Both the position numbers and the translations under genes were made by a program. Of a stretch of 42,155 bases of DNA, positions 15,669 through 24,799 are shown one piece after another. Every line of letters begins with the position of its first letter. Positions within the stretch are counted from its first letter, which is position 1. The notes under the pieces are model-generated. The model saw only the letters and a list, made by a program, of their open reading frames with translations, was not told where the DNA came from and searched no databases. Source of the DNA: an uncultured bacterium (GTDB lineage Bacteria; Bacillota_I; Bacilli_A; RF39; UBA660); assembly GCA_946611605.1 (NCBI GenBank), contig CAMODU010000006.1, forward strand, positions 1-42,155, given 5' to 3'.

Positions 15669-16955
15669 ATGATAGATATTAAAATTATTAGAGAAAATAA
15701 AGATTTAGTAAAAGAAAATATTAAAAAGAAATTCCAAGATGAAAAGATCCCACTAGTAGATGAAGTATTTGAAATGGATGAAAAAAATAGAAAGTTAAAA
15801 ACAGAAGTTGAAAACTTAAAAGCTGAAAAGAATAATATATCTAAGTCTATTGGTGCTTTAATGGGACAAGGTAAAAAAGAAGAAGCAGAAGAAGCTAAGG
15901 CTAAGGTTAAAGAAATAAATGATAAAATTCCTGCTTTAGAAGAAGAACAAGTTAAATTAGATGAAGAAATAAAGAAAAGAATGATGGTTATACCAAATAT
16001 TATTGATGAATCAGTTCCTATTGGTAAAGATGATACAGAAAATGTAGAAGTTGAAAGATTTGGTGAACCAGTAGTTCCATCTTATGAAGTACCTCATCAT
16101 GCTGATATTATTGAAAGATTAGAAGGATTAGATAAAGAAGCAGCTGGTAGAACATCTGGTGAAGGATTCTATTATTTAATGGGTGATATAGCTAGATTAC
16201 ATGAAGCTATGATTGCTTATGCAAGAGATTTTATGATTGATAAAGGATTTACTTATTGTATTCCTCCATTTATGATTAGATCTGATGTTGTAACTGGTGT
16301 TATGTCTTTTGCTGAAATGGATGCAATGATGTATAAGATTGAAAATGAAGATTTATATTTAATTGGTACATCAGAACATTCTATGATTGGCAAATTTAAA
16401 GATCAAATAATAGATGAAAATAAATTACCTATTACTTTAACTTCATATTCACCATGCTTTAGAAAAGAAGGTGGATCTCATGGCCTTGAAGAAAGAGGAT
16501 TATATAGAGTTCATCAATTTGAAAAACAAGAAATGATAGTAATATGTAAGCAAGAAGATGCTATGAAATACTATAATGATATGTGGAAATATACTGTAGA
16601 TGTATTTAGAAGCATGGATATCCCTGTTAGACAACTAGAATGTTGCTCAGGTGATTTAGCTGATTTAAAGGTTAAATCATGTGATATTGAAGCTTGGTCT
16701 CCAAGACAACAAAAGTATTTTGAAGTTGGTTCTTGTTCTACATTAGGTGATGCACAAGCAAGAAGATTAGCTATTCGTGCTAAAGGTGAAAACGGTACAT
16801 ACTTTGTTAATACATTAAATAATACAGTATTAGCTTCTCCTAGAGGTTTAATAGCTTTAATTGAAAATAATTATCAAGAAGATGGATCTATTAAGATTCC
16901 TAAAGTATTACAACCTTATATGGGTGGTAAAGAAGTTATAACTCCAAAGAAATAG
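15669..16955 (+). CDS. serS: Seryl-tRNA synthetase
   Basis: A 428-residue class II synthetase that charges tRNA-Ser. The N-terminal coiled-coil arm that contacts the long variable arm of tRNA-Ser spans about residues 30-100. Motif 2 contains FRKEGGSHGLEERGLYRVHQ. Motif 3 is the variant LNNTVLASPRGLIALIENN, retaining the key Arg but not the usual GSGLAVGR context, as in a known clostridial-type SerRS clade (recalled, not searched). AGGAGG precedes the ATG. It is the fourth gene behind the serine T-box. The TAG stop is in the stem of the following terminator. Confidence 0.97.
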   Translation: MIDIKIIRENKDLVKENIKKKFQDEKIPLVDEVFEMDEKNRKLKTEVENLKAEKNNISKSIGALMGQGKKEEAEEAKAKVKEINDKIPALEEEQVKLDEEIKKRMMVIPNIIDESVPIGKDDTENVEVERFGEPVVPSYEVPHHADIIERLEGLDKEAAGRTSGEGFYYLMGDIARLHEAMIAYARDFMIDKGFTYCIPPFMIRSDVVTGVMSFAEMDAMMYKIENEDLYLIGTSEHSMIGKFKDQIIDENKLPITLTSYSPCFRKEGGSHGLEERGLYRVHQFEKQEMIVICKQEDAMKYYNDMWKYTVDVFRSMDIPVRQLECCSGDLADLKVKSCDIEAWSPRQQKYFEVGSCSTLGDAQARRLAIRAKGENGTYFVNTLNNTVLASPRGLIALIENNYQEDGSIKIPKVLQPYMGGKEVITPKK

Positions 16956-16975
16956 TCTTTACTATTTCTTTTTTT
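16946..16975 (+). terminator. Intrinsic terminator after serS
   Basis: AAAGAAATAG (16946-16955) pairs with CTATTTCTTT (16962-16971), then a T run. The serS stop is in the 5' arm. Confidence 0.9.
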
Positions 16976-16985
16976 ATAGTATAAT
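16958..16985 (+). promoter_or_regulatory. Promoter before gene at 17009
   Basis: TATAAT at 16980-16985 in the context TATAGTATAAT, with a possible TTTACT -35 (16958-16963, 16-base spacer) inside the serS terminator. Confidence 0.5.
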
Positions 16986-17008
16986 ATTCGTGGTTAAGGA
17001 GAATGTAT

Positions 17009-17431
17009 ATGTACTTCTATGATGATATTCCATCTCTATTTGAAATAGTAAAAAAACATGTTATAACTGTACATTTATTAGTAGATGAAGAAGATTATAA
17101 TAGTATTATTAATAATAAAATGGTAAAGCTTAATGCTATAGATCTTACTTATACTGAAAGAAAAGTAAGAGATGTAATTAATTTTCTTAAAGATACACAT
17201 GAGTATGTAGGAGATGCTGAAGATATTTATAAAATGTTATTAAGATTACAAAAAGGTGATACAAGAGTAATTGGTATATTAAGAGACTTATTATTTGATT
17301 ACATAAATGAAGCATTTAAAGTAATTCTTAATAAAGAAGAAGTATATTTAAGTGATATAATTAATTTTTATAATATGACTCCAATCTATACAAAAGAGTT
17401 AGAAGGAAGACAAAGAGTCAGAAAAATATAA
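17009..17431 (+). CDS. Hypothetical protein
   Basis: A 140-residue soluble protein. Two in-frame ATGs are close together; 17009 is chosen because GGAG (16998-17001) is seven bases from it and only one base from 17003. No known domain is recognised. It appears mostly alpha-helical, with a repeated hydrophobic pattern (VIGILRDLLFDYINEAFKVI). It is a single-gene unit between serS and ftsK, with its own promoter and a palindromic terminator. Confidence 0.6.
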   Translation: MYFYDDIPSLFEIVKKHVITVHLLVDEEDYNSIINNKMVKLNAIDLTYTERKVRDVINFLKDTHEYVGDAEDIYKMLLRLQKGDTRVIGILRDLLFDYINEAFKVILNKEEVYLSDIINFYNMTPIYTKELEGRQRVRKI

Positions 17432-17462
17432 ATAGTATGTTAATTAACATACTATTTTACAT
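17430..17462 (+). terminator. Palindromic terminator-like hairpin
   Basis: A 28-bp perfect palindrome at 17430-17457 (AAATAGTATGTTAA and its exact complement) beginning in the stop codon and followed by a weak T-rich tail. Confidence 0.6.
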
Positions 17463-17492
17463 TTTTATATCTAATTTTACTCTTAAAAATAG

Positions 17493-17498
17493 TATAAT
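17493..17498 (+). promoter_or_regulatory. -10 element before ftsK
   Basis: TATAAT in the context ATAGTATAAT, 17 bases before the ATG. No good -35 is seen. Confidence 0.4.
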
Positions 17499-17515
17499 TA
17501 TAATAGGTGGTAAGT

Positions 17516-19789
17516 ATGGCAAGACCTAAGAAAACTAGTACTATATTAAAGAGTTTGAAACCATCTGTTCAAGTAACAGGAATTATACTAATATTAATTG
17601 GTGTAATAGGTTTTGGTGTGTTTGGCCCTGTAGGAAGATATATAAAGACATTCGGGGTTTTCTTATTTGGTAGATTTTTTATAATATTTGATGTTTTAGT
17701 ATTATTACTAGGTTTATATATGTTATTTAAAAAGAAGTTACCTAACTTTGTTGATATGAAGTTAGTGGGTGCTTATTTAGTAATATTCTCATTTGTTACT
17801 ATTATGCATATGGATTTGATTACACCTGGTATGTCTTATTCAGGTACATTTGCAGTATTTAGAGAAAACTTCTTAAATACTATATCAGATTCTTTATTTA
17901 ATAATATTTCATTAACTGGAGGAGGTATATTTGGTTTAACCTTCTCATGGTTATTTGTAGCATTACTATCTAAAATAGGTGCATTAATAGTACAAGGAGT
18001 ATTATTTGTAATTGGTATAGTATTATTATTTAATCTAGACTTAGCTTTAGTATTTAGTAATTTAGCAAAGAATTTTAAAGAATCATATAATCAATATAAA
18101 TTAGAAAAAATTCAAAAGAGAGAAGAAGAATCTAAGAAGAAACGTGAAGAAGAAGCATTAAAGCAACCAGAAGTATCATTATATGATCAAGAAACAGATG
18201 ATACGGTATTTGATAAAAGAGTTATTCATTCTCTTGATGAATTAAAACATAGCGAAGAAGAAGTTGAAGAACCAACTGTAGTTGAACAAGTTAATGAAAT
18301 CAACTTAGGTTCATCTTTCAATGGTATTTATCAATTACCTTCATTAAATGAAGTATTAGATAAGGTTAAGAAAAAAGAAAATGAAAAAACTGATGAATTT
18401 ATTAAAGAAACTACAATTAAATTACAAAATGTATTACAAGACTTTGGAATAATAGGTAAAGTAGTAGCAATACATGAAGGACCTACTGTAACTCAATTTG
18501 AAGTAGCAGTTAAAAATGGTACAAGAGTAGCTGCAATTACATCTATATCTAAAGAAATAGCTTTAGCGTTAGCAGCTAAAGATGTAAGAATTGAAGCACC
18601 AATTCCAGGTAAAACAACAGTAGGTGTTGAAATACCTAATAGAAATCCTGTAGGTGTTCCTATTAGAGAAGTAATAGAAGTTAAGAGAAAAGAAATGTCT
18701 GCAATGAAATTACCTGTATCTTTAGGTAAAGATATCATGGGTAATAATGTAATTACTGATTTAGCTAAAATGCCACATTTACTTATAGCTGGTTCTACTG
18801 GTTCAGGTAAATCTGTATGTGTTAACTCAATAATTGCATCATTGTTAATAACTAAAAGACCAGATGAAGTTAAGATAATGTTAGTAGATCCTAAAAAGGT
18901 TGAATTATCTAACTATAATGGTGTACCTCATTTACTATGTCCTGTTGTAACTGATCCTAAATCTGCAGCAGTCGCATTACAAAACATGGTAAAGGAAATG
19001 GAAGCAAGATATCAAACTTTTGCTGATAATAAAGTAAAGAATATTACATCTTATAATGAGATGATATCTAAAGAAATGAAGAAGAATCCAGATAATACTT
19101 CTTTAAGATTAATGCCTTATTATTTAATAATAATAGATGAGTTAGCTGATCTTATGTTAGTAGCTAGAAAAGAAGTAGAAGATTCAATCATGAGAATAAC
19201 TCAAATGGCAAGAGCAGCAGGTATTCATTTAATAGTTGCAACTCAAAGACCATCAACAGATGTTATTACAGGTGTAGTTAAAGCTAATATACCATCAAGA
19301 ATAGCATTTGCTGTAGCCTCTCAAGTAGATTCAAGAACTATTTTAGATGGATCTGGTGCAGAGAAGTTATTAGGTAAAGGTGATATGTTATTTAAACCTA
19401 TGGGTGAAAATAATGCATTACGTATTCAAGGTAACTTTATATCTGATAATGAAATAGAAAAAGTTATTAAATATGTATCTTCACAAATGAAACCTCAATA
19501 TGATGAATCATATACAAAAGCAAGTGAAGAAGTAGCTTCAACTAATGGTTCTACAGGACCTAAAAAAGCATCTGATGATCCATTATATAATGAAATGTTA
19601 GATTATGCTGTTAGAGCAGGTTCTATATCTGCATCTAAGCTACAAAGACAATTTGGAGTAGGATTTAATAGAGCTTCTAAGATTATTGATGAATTTGAAG
19701 CAGATGGTATTGTAGGGCCTCAAAAAGGCTCTAAACCTAGGGAAGTTTTGATAAAGATGGAAGGAGTTACTCCTGAAACTGACGAATAA
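17516..19789 (+). CDS. ftsK: DNA translocase FtsK/SpoIIIE
   Basis: A 757-residue division-site DNA pump. The ATG at 17516 follows AGGTGG; an upstream GTG is inside that site. Four or five membrane helices occupy about residues 20-175, followed by a charged linker rich in Glu and Lys (about 190-290). The motor has Walker A GSTGSGKS at 426-433 and Walker B LIIIDELADLM. The C-terminal winged-helix gamma domain (about 685-745; SISASKLQRQFGVGFNRASK) reads oriented chromosome sequences. Its role is to clear and segregate the terminus region through the closing septum. A diagnostic split between FtsK and SpoIIIE is not possible by eye; no sporulation genes lie nearby. Confidence 0.95.
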   Translation: MARPKKTSTILKSLKPSVQVTGIILILIGVIGFGVFGPVGRYIKTFGVFLFGRFFIIFDVLVLLLGLYMLFKKKLPNFVDMKLVGAYLVIFSFVTIMHMDLITPGMSYSGTFAVFRENFLNTISDSLFNNISLTGGGIFGLTFSWLFVALLSKIGALIVQGVLFVIGIVLLFNLDLALVFSNLAKNFKESYNQYKLEKIQKREEESKKKREEEALKQPEVSLYDQETDDTVFDKRVIHSLDELKHSEEEVEEPTVVEQVNEINLGSSFNGIYQLPSLNEVLDKVKKKENEKTDEFIKETTIKLQNVLQDFGIIGKVVAIHEGPTVTQFEVAVKNGTRVAAITSISKEIALALAAKDVRIEAPIPGKTTVGVEIPNRNPVGVPIREVIEVKRKEMSAMKLPVSLGKDIMGNNVITDLAKMPHLLIAGSTGSGKSVCVNSIIASLLITKRPDEVKIMLVDPKKVELSNYNGVPHLLCPVVTDPKSAAVALQNMVKEMEARYQTFADNKVKNITSYNEMISKEMKKNPDNTSLRLMPYYLIIIDELADLMLVARKEVEDSIMRITQMARAAGIHLIVATQRPSTDVITGVVKANIPSRIAFAVASQVDSRTILDGSGAEKLLGKGDMLFKPMGENNALRIQGNFISDNEIEKVIKYVSSQMKPQYDESYTKASEEVASTNGSTGPKKASDDPLYNEMLDYAVRAGSISASKLQRQFGVGFNRASKIIDEFEADGIVGPQKGSKPREVLIKMEGVTPETDE

Positions 19790-19792
19790 CTA

Positions 19793-19821
19793 TTGACTTA
19801 TACTAAAAGACCATGTAGAAT
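19793..19821 (+). promoter_or_regulatory. Upstream promoter of the gene at 19909
   Basis: TTGACT at 19793-19798, a 17-base spacer and TAGAAT at 19816-19821. It starts four bases after the ftsK stop. Confidence 0.6.
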
Positions 19822-19845
19822 ACACGGAGAATAGGTTTACACAAT

Positions 19846-19874
19846 TTGACAAAACAGCCTTATAATAGTATAAT
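19846..19874 (+). promoter_or_regulatory. Consensus sigma-A promoter of the gene at 19909
   Basis: TTGACA at 19846-19851, exactly 17 bases, then TATAAT at 19869-19874: a full consensus match and the strongest promoter in the window. Confidence 0.85.
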
Positions 19875-19908
19875 AAACAGCAATTCAACAGGAATAAGGG
19901 GGATTTTT

Positions 19909-20331
19909 ATGAAAGGATTTATTCTTGATTATATTAATGAAAATGAATACAAGAAGTTAGAACGTGCATTAAAAAAATATAACATGCTTGCTTTCAAGAA
20001 ATTAAATTTCGAATATTATCCTGCTTTAAGAAGTGGTAACTTCTTAGGTGAACTAGTATCAAACGATAAGGATAAACATACTGAAACTTATGAATTAAAA
20101 TTACCTAGTGACTTACTATTCCAACAAGTACATGGTGAAGTCAAGATTAGATATATTGTTTATAAAGATCAAAACACTGTTATGCTAGAAACAATAATGC
20201 CTACTGATATCTTATTAGAAGGACATGTTGCTGAATTAACTACATATAAAGGTGTAATGATTTCTAAACAAAATGCTGAAAAAGATAAATTTATGATTAA
20301 TTTATTCTCAGCTTTAGATAATAATAAATAA
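19909..20331 (+). CDS. Hypothetical protein behind a consensus promoter
   Basis: A 140-residue soluble protein. The ATG at 19909 has AAGGGGGA upstream. A longer reading starting at a TTG (19846) would begin within the -35 box and is rejected. The sequence alternates helices and strands (KLERALKKYNMLAFKKLNF; later VHGEVKIRYIVYKDQNTVML and DILLEGHVAELTTYKG). No family is recognised. Two tandem promoters, one a perfect consensus, suggest abundant expression. The gene is conserved in form (no frameshift, good ribosome site), but its function is unknown. Confidence 0.65.
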   Translation: MKGFILDYINENEYKKLERALKKYNMLAFKKLNFEYYPALRSGNFLGELVSNDKDKHTETYELKLPSDLLFQQVHGEVKIRYIVYKDQNTVMLETIMPTDILLEGHVAELTTYKGVMISKQNAEKDKFMINLFSALDNNK

Positions 20332-20357
20332 AAGTAGATAATATCTACTTTTTTTAT
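20330..20357 (+). terminator. Terminator after the gene at 19909
   Basis: AAAAGTAG/CTACTTTT stem starting in the stop codon, followed by a long T run. Confidence 0.85.
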
Positions 20358-20360
20358 TGC

Positions 20361-20390
20361 AATAAAAAAGTACTATCCTTTGATAGCACT
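20361..20390 (-). terminator. Minus-strand terminator of the small membrane gene
   Basis: On the minus strand AGTGCTATC pairs with GATAGTACT (one G-T pair), followed by a T run. Confidence 0.75.
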
Positions 20391-20582
20391 TATAAAGTAA
20401 ATAATTAATGAACCAGCAAATGACATGAACATCATGAGTGTCATAACCCATACTAGTATTCTTACCCATAATGGATATCTATAATCACTATTTACTTTTT
20501 TCTTACTTTCTTTCTTTTTCTTTTTTTCTTCTTTAATAGGAATATTTCCTACTACAGCTTTTATATCGTTATTATTATTCAT
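20373..20582 (-). CDS. Small single-pass membrane protein with Lys-rich N-terminus
   Basis: A 69-residue protein. The N-terminal half is soluble and very basic (EEKKKKKESKKK); one membrane helix follows (about 38-64, WVRILVWVMTLMMFMSFAG), then a short C-terminus. AGGTGA precedes the ATG, and a TATAAT on the minus strand (20607-20602) can serve as -10. The layout fits DUF4044-type small proteins of Firmicutes, but that is a guess from architecture. It is convergent with the gene at 19909. Confidence 0.55.
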   Translation of the reverse strand: MNNNNDIKAVVGNIPIKEEKKKKKESKKKVNSDYRYPLWVRILVWVMTLMMFMSFAGSLIIYFISAIKG

Positions 20583-20601
20583 TTCTTTTCACCTATAAAT
20601 G

Positions 20602-20607
20602 ATTATA
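20602..20607 (-). promoter_or_regulatory. -10 element of the small minus-strand membrane gene
   Basis: TATAAT on the minus strand, 20 bases before the start codon. The -35 is poor. Confidence 0.4.
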
Positions 20608-20640
20608 GTATAAATTAATTAAAAATAAAAGAGTAAATAT

Positions 20641-20669
20641 TTGATATATAATTAATAAAATAGTATAAT
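20641..20669 (+). promoter_or_regulatory. Promoter of mnmA
   Basis: TTGATA at 20641-20646, a 17-base spacer and TATAAT at 20664-20669. Confidence 0.75.
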
Positions 20670-20694
20670 TCATATAGAAAAAAGGGTGATAAAT

Positions 20695-21801
20695 ATGCCT
20701 AAAGTAGTAATTGGAATGTCAGGTGGAGTTGATTCATCTGTAGCAGCTAAATTATTAATTGATCAAGGATATGAAGTAATTGGATTATTTATGCGTAATT
20801 GGGATTCACTCGTTAACAATGATATTGAAGGTAATCCAAATGATTTAAATGACATATGTCCTCAAGAAAAAGATTATAATGATGCTAAAGCAGTATGTGA
20901 TCATTTAGGTATAGAATTACATAGAGTAGATTTCATTAAAGAATATTGGGATTATGTATTTACTTATTTCTTAGATGAATTAAAAAAGGGAAGAACACCT
21001 AATCCTGACCTTATGTGTAATAAATATATTAAGTTTGATTCATTTATAAAAGAAGCTAAAAAGTTAGGTGCTGAATACATAGCAACTGGACATTATGCTA
21101 AGACTAAAGATGGTCATCTTTATAGAGGAATAGATCAAAATAAAGATCAATCATATTTCTTAGCTCAATTATCTTCTAAACAATTAGAAAATGTATTATT
21201 TCCTATAGGTGATTTAGAAAAAGATAAAGTAAGAGATATAGCAGTTGAATCAGGTATACCTGTTGCTCATAAGAAAGATTCTACAGGTATATGTTTTATA
21301 GGTGAAAGAAACTATCAAAAGTTTGTACAAAACTATTTAAAGAAGAATCCTGGAGATATTATTAATGTTCAAACAAATGAAGTAATTGGAACTCATGAAG
21401 GTTTAATGAATTATACAATAGGACAAAGAAGAAATGTTGGTATATCAGGATTTGATGAAAAACACTTTGTTGTAGGTAAAAATGTAGAAAAGAATATCTT
21501 ATATGTAGCATTTGGTGAAGATCCTGAAGAATTATATTCTGATGAATGTATTATTGAAGATGTTAACTTAATTAATCCAACAGATATAACTGAATGCACT
21601 GCTAAGTTTAGATATAGAGGAAAAGATTATCCTGTATCATTAGAATATTTAGATGATGGAAATATAAGGGTGTTATATCCATGTAAGGTTAAATCAGTTA
21701 CACCTGGACAAGCATGTGTTCTATATAATGGAGAAGAATGTTTAGGATCTGGAATAATTAAAGAAGTAAGAAAAAATGGTGAAAAATTGTGGTATTTGTA
21801 A
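20695..21801 (+). CDS. mnmA: tRNA-specific 2-thiouridylase MnmA
   Basis: A 368-residue enzyme that adds sulfur to the wobble uridine of tRNAs for Lys, Glu and Gln. The ATG at 20695 follows AAAGGGTGA; the in-frame GTG at 20686 lies in that site. The PP-loop GMSGGVDSSVAAKLL is near the N-terminus. The two catalytic cysteines are in NPDLMCNKYIKF and STGICFIGERNYQKF, and the C-terminal domain contains the family segment TPGQACVLYNGEECLGSGII. Cysteine desulfurase partners are not in the window. It is a single-gene unit with its own promoter and terminator. Confidence 0.95.
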   Translation: MPKVVIGMSGGVDSSVAAKLLIDQGYEVIGLFMRNWDSLVNNDIEGNPNDLNDICPQEKDYNDAKAVCDHLGIELHRVDFIKEYWDYVFTYFLDELKKGRTPNPDLMCNKYIKFDSFIKEAKKLGAEYIATGHYAKTKDGHLYRGIDQNKDQSYFLAQLSSKQLENVLFPIGDLEKDKVRDIAVESGIPVAHKKDSTGICFIGERNYQKFVQNYLKKNPGDIINVQTNEVIGTHEGLMNYTIGQRRNVGISGFDEKHFVVGKNVEKNILYVAFGEDPEELYSDECIIEDVNLINPTDITECTAKFRYRGKDYPVSLEYLDDGNIRVLYPCKVKSVTPGQACVLYNGEECLGSGIIKEVRKNGEKLWYL

Positions 21802-21819
21802 AAAAATATCACTTTTTTT
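21789..21819 (+). terminator. Intrinsic terminator after mnmA
   Basis: GTGGTATTT (21789-21797) pairs with AAATATCAC (21804-21812, one G-T pair), followed by seven T's. The mnmA stop is in the loop. Confidence 0.85.
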
Positions 21820-21846
21820 AATAAATTTTAAAAATTTTGTCGAAAT

Positions 21847-21876
21847 TTGAAGTGTTATCTTTAATATATATATATT
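21847..21876 (+). promoter_or_regulatory. Likely promoter of dnaG-rpoD-trmK
   Basis: TTGAAG at 21847-21852 with TATATT at 21871-21876 (18-base spacer). Confidence 0.5.
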
Positions 21877-21891
21877 AGAGGGTGATTTTTT

Positions 21892-23610
21892 ATGGCTTTA
21901 ACTCAAGAAGAAATAAATCACATTCAATCTCAAGCCTCTATAGTTGATGTAATAGGTTCTTATATCAATCTAGAGAAGAAGGGAAAGAACTATTTTGGTC
22001 TTTGTCCATTTCATGATGATCATGCACCATCATTAAGTGTTTCAGAAGATAAAAAGATATATACTTGTTTCGTATGTGGACATACAGGTAATGTATTCTC
22101 ATTTGTACAAGATATTGAAAATGTGTCTTTTATAGAAGCAGTTAAGATAGTAGCTGAAAGAAATGGTATAGATGTTAATATTGATTTAAAGAATACTACT
22201 AAATATGATAAGTATTATGAAGCATATGATATTGCTATTAAGTATTATCAAAATAATATTAGATCTAAAGATGGTAAAGAAGCTTTAGAATACTTACATA
22301 AAAGAGGATTAAATGATGAAATTATAAAAGAGTTTGATATTGGCTTTGCAAGTAAAACTAATGATACTCTTACTAAATTGTTAATTAATAAAGGTTATTC
22401 AGAAAAAGAACTAATTGATATAGGATTATCTAATAAAGGTACAACTATGTATGATTTATTTAGAAATAGAGTTATATTTCCTATTCATGATAGTAAAGGT
22501 CATCCTGTAGCATTATCTGGAAGAATATATGAAAAATCAGATGAAGCTAAATATATAAATACAAAAGAAACTCAAGTCTTCAAGAAAGGTGAAATATTAT
22601 TTAATTATCATCGAGCTATAAATGAAGCTAAGAAGATGAAAAAGTTAGTACTTGTTGAAGGGTATATGGATGCTATACGAATTTATTCAGAAGGAATAAA
22701 GAATGTATGTGCAACCATGGGTACTGCATTAACAAGTGAACATGTTAAATTATTAAAGAAGATCAATGTTGAAATAGTATTATGTTTTGATAATGATCAG
22801 GCTGGTGAGAAAGCAACTATTGCAGCAGGAGATATATTAGATAAAGCTGGATTAAATATTACAGTATTAAGATTATCTGGTGAAAAAGATCCTGATGAAT
22901 ATATTCTTGCAAATGGAGTAGATAAATATAAAGAAGCAATTGATCATTCAATATCATTCTTTGATTTTAAATTAAATGTCTTAAAAAAGAATAAGGACTT
23001 TAATAAAGTAGATGATGTATCAGCATATGTTAATTCAGTTATAAATGAATTAAATAAATCAAATGATCAAGTATTAATAGATTTAACTATTAATAAATTA
23101 TCATCTGAATATGGAATAGATAAGAATATCTTATTAAATAAAGTAATTAAAGTAGAAGATACTAAAGTATTAGAAGTAGTATCTAAACCTAAGGTTAAAA
23201 AAGAGAAGAGTATAAGATTAATTGAATTATTATTATTCTATATGATGAATGATATAAAATATATTAAAGTATATGAGAAAGAATTGTCATATATAAATGA
23301 TGATAAATATCAGCTTATATGTGATGAAATACTTGCTTTTTACTTAAAATATAATTATATTAATATAGCAGATTTTATTTCATATGAAGTTGATAAAGAT
23401 TTCTATGAAAATATATTAGATATTATAGATAATAATATAAATGAAGAACTAAGTGATAGGGAATTCATGGCAATCATTGATAAGATTAAACATATCAATG
23501 ATGAAAACAAAATAAATGAATTAAAAGAAAAATTAAAAAATACGACAGATATAAATGAAAAATTAAAATTAACTGATGAAATAGCAAAGTTAAAGAAGAG
23601 GGATGTGTAA
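21892..23610 (+). CDS. dnaG: DNA primase DnaG
   Basis: A 572-residue primase that lays RNA primers at the replication fork. The N-terminal CHC2 zinc finger is complete (CPFHDDHAPSL, then YTCFVCGHTG). The catalytic core includes the TOPRIM domain with LVEGYMDAIRIYSEG and LCFDNDQAGEKAT, carrying the metal-binding Glu and Asp residues. The C-terminal part (about 430-570) is the less conserved helicase-binding domain and is Lys/Asn-rich here. It is the first gene of the dnaG-rpoD-trmK cluster, four bases before rpoD, as in many Firmicutes. AGGGTGA precedes the ATG. Confidence 0.95.
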   Translation: MALTQEEINHIQSQASIVDVIGSYINLEKKGKNYFGLCPFHDDHAPSLSVSEDKKIYTCFVCGHTGNVFSFVQDIENVSFIEAVKIVAERNGIDVNIDLKNTTKYDKYYEAYDIAIKYYQNNIRSKDGKEALEYLHKRGLNDEIIKEFDIGFASKTNDTLTKLLINKGYSEKELIDIGLSNKGTTMYDLFRNRVIFPIHDSKGHPVALSGRIYEKSDEAKYINTKETQVFKKGEILFNYHRAINEAKKMKKLVLVEGYMDAIRIYSEGIKNVCATMGTALTSEHVKLLKKINVEIVLCFDNDQAGEKATIAAGDILDKAGLNITVLRLSGEKDPDEYILANGVDKYKEAIDHSISFFDFKLNVLKKNKDFNKVDDVSAYVNSVINELNKSNDQVLIDLTINKLSSEYGIDKNILLNKVIKVEDTKVLEVVSKPKVKKEKSIRLIELLLFYMMNDIKYIKVYEKELSYINDDKYQLICDEILAFYLKYNYINIADFISYEVDKDFYENILDIIDNNINEELSDREFMAIIDKIKHINDENKINELKEKLKNTTDINEKLKLTDEIAKLKKRDV

Positions 23611-23613
23611 TAT

Positions 23614-24798
23614 ATGGGAAGAAAGAAAAAAGAAGAAATAGTAGAAGAGGAAATAGTTGAAACTGAACAAACTAGTTTAGAATTAGATGATAAACCAGCT
23701 AAGAATGTTCAATTAAAAGAGATTAAAACATTTGATGAAAGAAAAGAAGAATTAATTCTTGAAGGACAAAAGAATGGTTTCATTACATTTGAACAACTAG
23801 CTAAGAGTTTACAAGGTTTAGATGTTGATGCTGATTCATTAGATATTTTATATAATGAATTAGTTCAAGCTGGTATTTCAGTAGTAACTGAAGAAGATGC
23901 ATCAAATCCTGAAGGTGGAGAAGATGTACCAATCATTTTAGATGATGAAGATTTAACTAAGGATGTAAATATTAATGATCCTGTTAGAATGTATTTAAAA
24001 GAAATTGGTAGAATTCCATTATTAAGTGCTGAAGAAGAAGCAGAAATATCATTAGCTGTTGAAAACGGTGATGATTCTGCAAGAAATAAATTAGCTGAGT
24101 CTAACTTACGTTTAGTTGTTTCTATAGCTAAAAGATATGTAGGACGTGGATTATTATTCTTAGATTTAATTCAAGAAGGTAATATAGGTCTTATGAAAGC
24201 TGTTGAAAAATTCGACTATGGTAAAGGATTTAAATTTTCTACATATGCTACATGGTGGATTAGACAAGCTATTACTCGTGCATTAGCAGATCAAGCTAGA
24301 ACAATCAGAGTTCCAGTTCATATGGTTGAAACAATTAATAAGATGGCAAGAATTCAAAGACAAATGACTCTTGAATTAAACAGAGAACCATCTGAAGAAG
24401 AAATAGCTAAGAAGATGGGTATTACAGTTGATAAGGTTAGAGAAGTAATGAAGATATCTCAAGATCCTGTATCATTAGAAACACCAATTGGTGAAGAAGA
24501 TGACTCACATTTAGGAGATTTCATTAAAGATGAAAAATCATTATCACCTGAAGAATATGCTACAAATGAAATATTAAAAGAAGAAATAAATGAAGTATTA
24601 TCTACATTACAACCAAGAGAACAACAAGTACTTGAATTAAGATTTGGTTTAATTGATGGTACATGTTATACACTTGAAGAAGTAGGTAAACGTTTCAATG
24701 TTACAAGAGAAAGAATTAGACAAATTGAAGCTAAAGCTTTAAGAAAGTTAAGACATCCTTCTCGTGCTAAGAAATTAAGAGATTTTATGGTGGATTAA
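23614..24798 (+). CDS. rpoD: Primary sigma factor RpoD/SigA
   Basis: A 394-residue housekeeping sigma factor. It has a region 1.1-like N-terminus (about 45-90), region 1.2 ([20 protein letters not shown]), region 2 with the -10-melting helix ([20 protein letters not shown]), region 3 ([17 protein letters not shown]), and region 4 with the -35-binding helix ([20 protein letters not shown]). The intact regions 2.4 and 4.2 agree with the many TATAAT and some TTGACA-like elements in this window. It lies directly after dnaG and one base before trmK. Confidence 0.98.
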   Translation: MGRKKKEEIVEEEIVETEQTSLELDDKPAKNVQLKEIKTFDERKEELILEGQKNGFITFEQLAKSLQGLDVDADSLDILYNELVQAGISVVTEEDASNPEGGEDVPIILDDEDLTKDVNINDPVRMYLKEIGRIPLLSAEEEAEISLAVENGDDSARNKLAESNLRLVVSIAKRYVGRGLLFLDLIQEGNIGLMKAVEKFDYGKGFKFSTYATWWIRQAITRALADQARTIRVPVHMVETINKMARIQRQMTLELNREPSEEEIAKKMGITVDKVREVMKISQDPVSLETPIGEEDDSHLGDFIKDEKSLSPEEYATNEILKEEINEVLSTLQPREQQVLELRFGLIDGTCYTLEEVGKRFNVTRERIRQIEAKALRKLRHPSRAKKLRDFMVD

Positions 24799-24799
24799 T

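Noticed and set aside
17430-17457. 28-bp perfect palindrome as a mobile-element end or dyad operator
   Set aside because: It begins in a stop codon at a gene end, like the other terminators here. No transposase or second copy was seen.
19846-19908. N-terminal extension of the hypothetical gene
   Set aside because: The TTG start is the first part of a consensus -35 box, and the transcript begins downstream of it.
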